Below are positions 10,286-17,083 of a stretch of 33,163 bases of DNA, in pieces. The notes under the pieces were generated by a model. That model worked only from the letters and a program-made list of their open reading frames with translations. It was not told where the DNA came from and searched no databases. The position numbers and the translations under genes were made by a program. Source of the stretch: Prorocentrum cordatum (Eukaryota; Sar; Dinophyceae; Prorocentrales; Prorocentraceae); NCBI GenBank assembly GCA_963575745.1, contig CAUYUJ010014180.1, forward strand, positions 373,001 to 406,163. The letters are read 5' to 3'. Position 1 is the stretch's first letter; every line of letters begins with the position of its first letter.

Positions 10286-11577
10286 CTAGCGCAGTTTACA
10301 GCTTTCGGAGGTCCGCGCGCCTTTTCTCGGATCGGCGCTGGACCCCCCCGACAGCGCCTCTGTCGCCGCCCCTAGCGGGCTCCGCGTGCTGGGGACGAAG
10401 GGCAGCGCCGATCCGAGCCCCCAGCGGGCTCCGCGTGCTGGGGAGGCAGGGCAGCGCCGATCTGAGGAATCCGCGCGGGCCTCCGAAAGCGTGTGCTGGT
10501 GACCCGACCTCTGCCCTTCGAGCCCCGACAAAATTGCCGGCACCGCGCGGCCATCTCCCTCGCAGTCCTCCAGCCCCAGGAACGCCCCGGGGCCCGCGGC
10601 GGGCCCCCCGGCGCGGTGGCCCGCGGGGGGGCGCGCGAGGGGCTCCGCCTCCTGCTTGGATGGAACCTTGCGCTCCGGCCCGGCGCGGCAGGCAACGCAG
10701 AAGTCCACGCTGACCACACAGAGGAGGACCACCGCGGCGGCGGCGGCGGCGGCGCCCAGCGCCACTTCGATGAAGCGGTTGCCGCCGCCGAGCCCGACTA
10801 CGCGCCCGACGACACCGCCGCGCCCGATGACGCGCAACCGCGCCTCGGCGACGGCGACGTCCGCGCCGCGCTCGCGGAAGGCCCTGGCAGAGGAGAGAGA
10901 GAGAAAGAGAGAAAGAGAGAGGAGGAGAGCTCTGTGCCCCGTTCCTGTGCCCAGGATGGGCCTGGCCAGGATCAGAGTTGGGTGCACAACTCACGTCGCT
11001 CGACGAAAAAGGCCCTGGACCCCAGGGCCTTCCCCAAGGACAAGCGTTGCATCCCGAGCCGTTTTCTGACGGCCCGGGGGGGAGGGCCCCAGGAGCCCGA
11101 ACACGGCGAAAAACCTCACGACCCGCCTCCCTCGAGATGAACAACACGTACCCATACCCATAGGGTGGACGGCGGGGGCTATGGATGCATGTTGTCAGAT
11201 GGCGGTCCCCCTTCGAACGGGAACCTCCCCCAATGTCCGACAACCCGCGTCCATACCCATGGCCAGTCCTCCTACTTCCGACCCTCCTATGGGTATGGGT
11301 GTGTGATGTTCGTCCGTCATCGAGACCCGCTTGCTTCACAGCAACCTGTTCAGCTCCGCCGCGAACTCCACATCCGCCGCACCCTCGGGCGGCGCGCCCC
11401 CAGGGCAGGTCTCCGGGCAGCTGCCCTCCACGCCGAACAACACCTCCCCGCCGCCGGACGGAGAGGCGCCCGCCGGCCCAGCGGGCCCGAGCTCGACACT
11501 GCGGTAGCCGTACACCGACTGGACGATGCCAGAGAGCCAGCAAAAGCTGCACAGGAGCACCCAGGGTATCCGACAAC
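10286..11577 (-). CDS. Small multi-exon membrane protein, 5' end not resolved
   Basis: Three minus-strand exons join in frame. Exon A, 11577-11346, follows AAATGCAG and ends CAG/GTTGCT. Exon B, 10883-10509, follows a CT-rich run ending CTCTGCCAG and ends AGAG/GTCGGG. The terminal exon, 10301-10286, follows CCGAAAG and ends at TAG after SCKLR. Phases agree at both joins. Exon A encodes IPWVLLCSFCWLSGIVQSVYG, probably a membrane segment or signal anchor, then a Gly/Pro/Cys-rich part with SCPETCPGG. Exon B encodes an arginine-containing linker, a second hydrophobic segment (FIEVALGAAAAAAAVVLLCV), a charged part and LEDCEG near the C-terminus. The function is unknown; I do not recognise the family. 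Sequence upstream of 11577 may hold more exons; a 50-bp repeat there duplicates the acceptor region. The splice model is by eye. Both introns contain foldback elements (separate entries). Confidence 0.55.
10301..10490. mobile_element. Foldback element family II, copy 1 (introner-like)
   Basis: Ends are inverted repeats of about 40 bp. The left arm 10301-10340 starts GCTTTCGGAGGTCCGCGCG, and the reverse complement of the right arm 10452-10490 starts GCTTTCGGAGGCCCGCGCG; both run inward to a GATCGGCGCTG block. The predicted last intron of the membrane protein gene (10302-10508) coincides with the element: the acceptor AG is the terminal AAG of one arm, and the donor lies 18 bp outside the other. 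Related copies are at 23310-23407 and 25265-25398. The interior holds a 49-bp tandem repeat that duplicates part of an arm. Confidence 0.7.
10371..10466. repeat. 49-bp tandem repeat inside foldback element
   Basis: Two near-identical units begin at 10371 and 10420 (AGCGGGCTCCGCGTGCTGGG followed by GGCAGCGCCGATC). The second unit leads into the right inverted arm, so the first carries an extra internal copy of the inner arm sequence. Confidence 0.85.
11136..11314. mobile_element. Foldback element family I, copy 1
   Basis: Terminal inverted repeats of about 37 bp: the left end reads GATGAACAACACGTACCCAT, and the reverse complement of the right end reads GACGAACATCACACACCCAT; both continue ACCCATAGG. 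The interior is also inverted, with TATGGATGCATGTTGTC opposing GACAACCCGCGTCCATA, and centres on TTCGAA at 11212-11217. It lies within the 462-bp intron 10884-11345, about 30 bp from the donor. A second copy is at 27069-27266. Confidence 0.75.
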
Positions 11578-11660
11578 CTGCATTTGCTCAATCCCGGCGT
11601 TTTTCCTCGGCCAGGTATCCGACGACCTGCCTTTGTTCGTTCCTATTTTTTTCCTCGATT
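11563..11660. repeat. 50-bp direct repeat at an intron acceptor
   Basis: GGTATCCGACAACCTGC and GGTATCCGACGACCTGC start about 50 bp apart, each followed by TTTG and a T-rich CCTCG block. On the minus strand each copy supplies a GCAG/GT sequence just before exon A, so the acceptor region is duplicated. Confidence 0.65.
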
Positions 11661-12330
11661 TCGGCCCTCATGGACCGTGATCGGGCCCCGGGACCACCAG
11701 AAATGGGTCGGGGGAAAAACACGACCGAACCCAGGGGACGGGTCGGGAGCTCTGGGGCCGCGGAGTTGAAAAAAACAGATCGGCGCCTGTCAGAGCACAC
11801 TCACCCGTGCCACCGCGAGGAACCCTGACGAGCGGAGGGGCGCTTCTGGCCACGGCAAGCGCCAGCCACGAAGAGGCCCCATGGCATGACTCTGAGAAGC
11901 GGCCCAGCCAAAAACAAAGATCCCCGGCTCAACCCAGAGGGACCGCTGCTTCAGCGCTGTGGCTGCAGGCCCGGACGCGGACTCCTTCGGCTGGCGCTGC
12001 GCCCCCGCTCCCCGCATCCCCCGGCGCGCTCTTGGGGGAGCGAGATGGCACTGATACCGCTGGCCCCCCAACTTCCCTTGGGCGCGTTTCGACAATGATC
12101 TGGAGGCGAATCCAGCCAAAGCGACGATGGAAGGGCAGTGGCCCCAGACATTCAATCATGAGTTATGACGGCGGATTTCGGCCCGAGGGCCCGAGTAGCG
12201 TTCTCGCCCTCCCGTCCTTCCCCCGCCCCTCTCCGCAACTGCACGTGCTCAAATATGTTCTGGCCTTGGAGGCCGCCGTCGGGGGCCCCCGAGGGGCCTC
12301 TGCCTTTTCGGGGTGGGCGGGCGCGGCAAA
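11661..12330. other. Unassigned stretch
   Basis: No domain or convincing splice structure was seen on either strand. It could contain 5' exons of the minus-strand membrane protein gene. A direct GGGCCCGAG/GGCCCC-rich block is present near 12180-12300. Confidence 0.4.
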
Positions 12331-13063
12331 CTAATAATCCCACCAGCCCTCTGGGCGTCGGTGGTTTAGAGCGTTTCCTCTTCCACCCCTCCCTCTTCCC
12401 CTTCGGGGAGGGGTTTACCCCTCCCCCTACCCCCTCCCCATTGACCTGGACAAGGGGTTTCGCGGCGCGTTGGAGCGCCCAAGATGGCCCAAGACGGCTC
12501 CAAGAGGGCCTCAGGGAGCCCAAGATACCCTCCAAGATGGCTCAAGATAGCGCAATATGCCTCAAGATGGTCCCCATGATGTTCCAAGACGTTCCAAGAA
12601 CTCTCCAAAACGGTTCCAAGTGCCCACAAGAGCATCATTAGGATGCATCCAAGAGGCCAGAATGCTTCAAAACCTTACGGAAAATCAATGTTTTTGGTGT
12701 TCTCACTTTTTCGCTTGCGATGCACATCCGAGGTGTCAAGATGGCTCCAAGATGGCTCAAGATAGCTCCAAGAAGGGCCCAAGAGAGCCTCAGGATGGCT
12801 CCAAGAGCGGCCACGAGCGCTCCAAGAGCGATCCAAGAGGGGTCCAGGAAGCGATTTTTGGAGCTCCTAGGGGGGGCTCTAATTAAGGAACCCTACTTCC
12901 TTGGCAGATTTCCTCCACGATGGCCGCAAGAGGCCCCCAGGATGCCCCAAGAGGCCGCAGGATGGCCCCAAGATGGCCCCAAGAGGCCCCCCAAGAGGCC
13001 CCCAGGAGGCCCCCAAGAGACCCCCAAGAGGCCCCAAGAGACCCCCAGAGGCACCCAAGGGGC
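12325..13063 (+). repeat. CCAAGA-repeat element, copy B, with 5' hairpin module
   Basis: Positions 12335-12470 hold a module starting AATCCCACCAGCCCTCTGGG and GGTGG, which can fold as CCACC/GGTGG around AGCCC/GGGC, then CCTCTTCC, C/T-rich blocks and GGGGTTTC. A CCAAGATGGC tract follows at 12478-12650. A spacer with AAAATCAATGTTTTTGG and TTTTCGC is at 12680-12735, then a further CCAAGA tract to 13063, cut by the assembly gap. The 5' module recurs at 30505-30620. Confidence 0.65.
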
Positions 13064-13163
13064 NNNNNNNNNNNNNNNNNNNNNNNNNNNNNNNNNNNNN
13101 NNNNNNNNNNNNNNNNNNNNNNNNNNNNNNNNNNNNNNNNNNNNNNNNNNNNNNNNNNNNNNN
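13064..13163. other. Assembly gap of 100 N
   Basis: Exactly 100 N separate the CCAAGA tract from the (GTGTGC)n array. A round 100 usually marks a scaffold join of unknown true length, so the two sides need not be adjacent. Confidence 0.95.
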
Positions 13164-13745
13164 GTGTGCGTGTGCGTGTGCGTGTGCGTGTGCGTGTGCG
13201 TGTGCGTGTGCGTGGCGTGTGCTGTGTGCGTGTGCGTGTGCGTGGTGCGTGTGCGTCTTGCGTGTGGTTGTGTGTGTGGTGTGTGTGTGCGTGTGCGTGT
13301 GCGTGTGCGTGTCGTGTGCGTGTGCGTGTGCGTGTGCGTGTGCGTGTGTGTGCGTGTGCGTGTGCGTGTGGCGTGTGCGTGTGCGTGTGCGTGTGCGTGT
13401 GCGTGTGCGTGTGCGTGTGCGTGTGCGTGTGCGTGTGCGTGTGCGTGTGCGTGTGCGTGTGCGTGTGCGTGTGCGTGTGCGTGTGCGTGTGCGTGTGCGT
13501 GTGCGTGTGCGTGTGCGTGTGCGTGTGCGTGTGCGTGTGCGTGTGCGTGTGCGTGTGTGTGTGTGTGCGTGTGTGTGTGTGTGTGCGTGCGTGCGTGTGT
13601 GTGTGTGTGTGCTTGTGTTTGCGTGCATGCGTGCGATGCGTGTGTGCGTGCGCGCGTGCGTGTGCGTACTTGCGCGCGTGCGTCCGTGCGTGCATGCGCA
13701 CGTGTGTGCGTGGGCCTGCGCGCGCGCGCGCGTGCGTGCGCGCGC
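13164..13745. repeat. (GTGTGC)n microsatellite
   Basis: About 580 bp of alternating purine-pyrimidine GTGTGC, with GTGGC and GTGT interruptions, drifting to GCGTGCGT at the right. All long frames here are repeat products. Such DNA is prone to Z-form, which is general knowledge and not shown here. Confidence 0.95.
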
Positions 13746-13759
13746 GTGCGCCCCTGCCG

Positions 13760-13811
13760 TCCGTAGCCATTTTGGCTCAAGCCATTTTGGCTCAAGCCAC
13801 TCTGGCTCAAG
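13760..13811 (+). other. Dinoflagellate spliced leader plus two relict leaders
   Basis: Positions 13760-13781 equal the 22-nt dinoflagellate spliced leader: T, CCGTAG, then CCATTTTGGCTCAAG. It is followed directly by CCATTTTGGCTCAAG at 13782-13796 and CCACTCTGGCTCAAG at 13797-13811. The 15-nt form is what remains when the AG within CCGTAG of an older genomic leader is used as the trans-splice acceptor. The innermost copy has two changes and the outer ones none, as expected if the innermost is oldest. There is no GT donor after it, so this is not a spliced-leader RNA gene. Confidence 0.93.
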
Positions 13812-13883
13812 CCAGCTGGGCAGGAACAAGCGGCCCGCCCCGGCGCCTGGGCCCGCGCGTAGGGAAATCCGCGCGCGCGGCCT

Positions 13884-15221
13884 GTGCCGGATGCCGGGCG
13901 GCCGCGGCGGCGGCGGCGGCGGTCGCTCGCAGGCTGCTGGCAGGGCAGATCTGGCGGTGCTCCCAGGGCCACGGGAGCCACGCTGGGGGTCTGGGCACGC
14001 CGCTTGCGCTGCCAGCGCTGCGGCAAGCCAGCGCCGCAGCGGATCGCGAATGCCGCCCGGGCGACAGCCAAGCGGCAGCCACGCCTGCAGGACACGCCGA
14101 AGCCAGGCGCGCCTGGGCATCGTCGCCAGCGCGGAGGTGGTGGCCAGGAGCATGGCGCGGACTCCTATGCGGCCGTGGTGCAGCGCATGCTGCCGTCGCC
14201 CCCGGGGGCTGCGGTGCCGCCTGGCGACGCGCCGATGCCGCCCGCTGGGACTGGCGCTCCGCAGGGCACTTCGGAGCCCGAGTTGAGCCCTGCGCAGAGG
14301 GAGCTCCGATACTGGCGCGACCGGCGCACGGCTGCCCAACGCTTTGGGGCGGCGGCGGACGTGGCCGAGTGCGAGCGGCAGATCCAAGCTCTGGAGCAAG
14401 CAGCCCAGGCATCGCGTCCTGGGGCTGTCCGCGTCCAGGCCGCCACGGACTCCCAGAGGGCAGCGGCAGCCAAGGTCAAGTCGATCGGGGGGGACTTGAT
14501 GGCGGCACGCCGTGCTGCGATGCACTTCGAGGCCGAGGCGGCCAAGGCGCAGGAGGCATTGCGCCAGGCCGATGCGGCGCTGACGGCGGTGCAAACGGAG
14601 GCAGCCCCTGCCCGCGCGCCGCCGGCTGCCGAGCTCACCGAGGCCGGGGTCGCCGCGGCCGCCTTCGACACCCTCAGCGCCACCACATCGGCGCTGCAGC
14701 GGCGTGGAGGAGGCGCCGGGGGCGGCGCCAGCGACGCCGCGGCGCTCGCCGCGCAGCTCCGCGAGCTGGTCGTTGCGGCCGCGCGCGGGGCCGGTGCGGA
14801 GGCCCCTGCCGCTGGTGCGGCGGCGGCCGTGGGAGGTCCCGTCGCCTCCGTGCGCGCCGCTGCCCCTGGCGCTGGAGGCGCCCGGGGCGCCGGGGCCCCC
14901 GCAGCTCCTGGCGCTGCGCCGCCAGGGAACGGCGCCGCCGGCGCTGCGCAGCCAGGGGCCGCCGGCGCAGCGTCGCCAGGAGGCCCGGGTGCAGGGGCCG
15001 GCGGAGCGCCGCCAGGGGACGGAGCCAGCGGCGCCGCGGAACACGGGGCCGCCCAGAGAACGTGGCGCGAGGTGGCCGCCGCCCACCACGCGGCAGAGGC
15101 CAGGCGGCAGGTCACGCTCGGGCAGTGCCTGGGCCGCCCGCGCGCCTCGCCCACGCCGCCATCACCAGACAGGCGAGGCCGCTCGCGGAGCGTCGAGAGG
15201 GGCGCGGCGGCTGGCACCTGA
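13884..15221 (+). CDS. LINE ORF1 protein
   Basis: A 445-residue frame beginning at the first ATG after the spliced leader. Residues 1-75 are very basic, with LRCQRCG at 41-47, a possible remnant of a zinc knuckle. Residues about 137-177 (ELRYWRDRRTAAQRF, AECERQIQALEQAAQ) and about 188-240 (AARRAAMHFEAEAAKAQEAL) have coiled-coil character. Residues 290-400 are Ala/Gly/Pro-rich. The end holds TWREVAAAHHA and a basic RRGRSRSVERG tail. This layout fits a nucleic-acid-binding, self-associating ORF1 product that packages LINE RNA; the role is inferred from position and composition, not from a recognised domain. Its stop lies at the start of the duplicated GEAxxPGP module. Confidence 0.65.
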   Translation: MPDAGRPRRRRRRSLAGCWQGRSGGAPRATGATLGVWARRLRCQRCGKPAPQRIANAARATAKRQPRLQDTPKPGAPGHRRQRGGGGQEHGADSYAAVVQRMLPSPPGAAVPPGDAPMPPAGTGAPQGTSEPELSPAQRELRYWRDRRTAAQRFGAAADVAECERQIQALEQAAQASRPGAVRVQAATDSQRAAAAKVKSIGGDLMAARRAAMHFEAEAAKAQEALRQADAALTAVQTEAAPARAPPAAELTEAGVAAAAFDTLSATTSALQRRGGGAGGGASDAAALAAQLRELVVAAARGAGAEAPAAGAAAAVGGPVASVRAAAPGAGGARGAGAPAAPGAAPPGNGAAGAAQPGAAGAASPGGPGAGAGGAPPGDGASGAAEHGAAQRTWREVAAAHHAAEARRQVTLGQCLGRPRASPTPPSPDRRGRSRSVERGAAAGT

Positions 15222-15850
15222 GCGCAGCCTGCTCCAGGGAGGTGGGAGGAGGGAGGGGGGAGAAGGAATGGAGGGTTTCCTCGCCCCCTCTCTTCCTCGA
15301 CCCCCCCCTGGAGCAATGCGACGGCCCGATGGCGCGGGCGGCCGTGGCGGGGCTGCCGCGTGGGCGAGGCCGCGCACCCCGGGCCAGCACTGCAGCGGCG
15401 GGCGCCGCGCCGCCTGCCGCGCCCCCGTTGCCGCCGCCGCGGGGCACGCCTCGCACGAGGTTGCCGGGCAACGCCCGCGGCAACCGCCCTGCCGGGGCCA
15501 CTGGGCAGCGGCCTGACGGGCGTGGCACGGGCCAAGGTGCAGCCAGGAACGCAGTTGCGGCCCCCTGGCGGCCTTGAGTGGGCCGAGTGCGGGGGGATTC
15601 AGACCCCTGTCGTCGCAGCTCTCGGCCCCACCCCGGCATGCCGAGAGGCACGCGGCGGCTGGCGCCAGAGCGCAGCTCGCTCCAGGGAGGGGGGCGGGGG
15701 GAGGAACGTGGAGGAATGGAGGGATCCCCTGTCCTCCCCCTCCTCGCCCCCCCCCCGGGGCAATGCGACGGCCCGATGGCGCGGGTGGCCGTGGCGAGGC
15801 GTCCGCGCGGGCGAGGCGTCGCAGCCCGGGCCGTCGGCCCAGCAGCAGCC
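15204..15850 (+). repeat. Tandemly duplicated 2A-like GEAxxPGP module
   Basis: Two segments about 448 bp apart share GGCGGCTGGC, GAGCGCAGC, CTCCAGGGAGG, ATGGAGGG, GCAATGCGACGGCCCGATGG and GGCGAGGC. In one frame they encode RWRGRPWRGCRVGEAAHPGP (ending near 15386) and RWRGWPWRGVRAGEASQPGP (ending near 15833). The second sits directly before the endonuclease. The xPGP ending resembles ribosome-skipping 2A peptides, but the Asn of NPGP is replaced by His or Gln. A GEAxxPGP motif before the endonuclease recurs in dinoflagellate LINEs as I recall them. Confidence 0.75.
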
Positions 15851-17083
15851 GCGGCTGACCGCCACGGTGCTCGCGGCGAACGTCACCCGCTGGAGCGCGA
15901 GCTGGCGCGGGCTGCTCGCCGCTGGGGCTGAAGCGCGGCGCGCGCAGGAGGCGCGCATCCCTGCTGCCGGCACGGAGGCTGCGGTTGCCGAGGCCCGGGG
16001 GCGAGGCATGCATCTGCATGTGGGGCCGTGCAGCTGCGGCACGTCCTTGCTGGCCGCGGCAAGTCGGCCATGGTGTGTGCGCGGCTCGCGGAGCCGAGCA
16101 GGTGGGCGCGTTTGGCAGGCATCCTGGGCGTTTGCAGCATTTCGCTATGCATTTTGGCGGTGCGAGGGCAGTTCATGTCATGAATTGCTATGGGTACGCG
16201 GGTGGCCGGCCAGACTCCGAGCGGAACGCGGACCTCATACTGGAGGGCTTGGAGTGGCTCCGTGGCCTCGGGGGCGTCCCAGCCTTCATGGTTGGAGACT
16301 TCAACTGCAGCCTGTCGGAGGTCGGGCTCGACGCGCTGCTCGGCCTGGCCGGCTGGAGGGACTTGCTGGCCGCGCTCGGGCCCACTTGCGCCCCTTCCAG
16401 TGGCAGCCCCTCGCGGATCGACTACGTGCTGGCGAGCCCCGCCGCGCTGGACATGGTCCGCTCGGTCGGCCTGCGATGCACGCGGCCCTGCTCGTCGAGC
16501 TGCGCGTGCAGGCTCCAGCACTTGCGAGACTTCGCCAACCAGTGCTGGCGTTGGACGGGCCGGCTGGTGAGGGCTGGTCACCAGCAACCGCCCGGGACGC
16601 CACGGCCGCAGTCCCGGGGCGCTTCGAGCGGGATTTCCGGCGGGCACTTGCGGAGCACAACCTGGACGAGGCTTGGCAACAGCTCGACGGGGCGATGCGT
16701 CTCTGGCTCGCGCGGCGCATGGGCCTGGCGGTCACTCCAGCGCGCCCCCATGCAGCCTCGGCCATGCGCGCCGAGCGCCCCCCCACCTCGGGCGGGGGAG
16801 GGGAGGCCGCCGAAGCTGCTGCGGACGCGGCGCTGCTGCGACCCCGGCGTCTCCGCAACCTTCGGATGACGCTGGGGCGCACTACTGTTTCCGCCCGGCA
16901 GGCTTCGGCGGCAACCATCCAGGCGCTCCGTTCGGCTGATGCCGCTTGCCCGGATTGGGCCCCGGCGATGGCGGCGCTGCAGCTGGGCGCCCTGGTCTCT
17001 GAGGCGATGGCGGTGCGCGCCGAGGCGGCCAGCTGGCGCGCGCGGCGGCGCGATCGCGCCGGCAGGCCGAATGGCACCGCCGG
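15810..17083 (+). pseudogene. LINE ORF2 N-terminal part: APE endonuclease and linker, frameshifted
   Basis: After GEASQPGP the frame reads LTATVLAANVTRWSASWRGL and QEARIPAAG (about 15855-15965), the Asn and Glu strands of an APE-type endonuclease. A frame change near 16010-16050 leads to MNCYGYAGGRPDSERN, FMVGDFNCSL (about 16286-16315; catalytic Asp-Asn) and SRIDYVLASP (about 16410-16440). A second change near 16485 returns to the first frame (HAALLVELRVQ, then FERDFRRALAEHNLDEAW and RRLRNLRMTLG). A third near 17050 (EWHRRVADSLEDRQGRLYRW) enters the reverse transcriptase frame. The endonuclease would nick target DNA to prime reverse transcription. Sequencing error in GC-rich runs could mimic some of the shifts. 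Confidence 0.75.

Noticed and set aside
13760-13811. A spliced-leader RNA gene
   Set aside because: No donor GT follows the leader, and relict leaders and LINE ORF1 follow instead.
12879-15577. Very long frames on both strands through the N gap and GTGTGC array
   Set aside because: They exist because the gap is read as unknown residues and the 6-bp repeat has no stops; only the ORF1 frame from 13884 has independent support.
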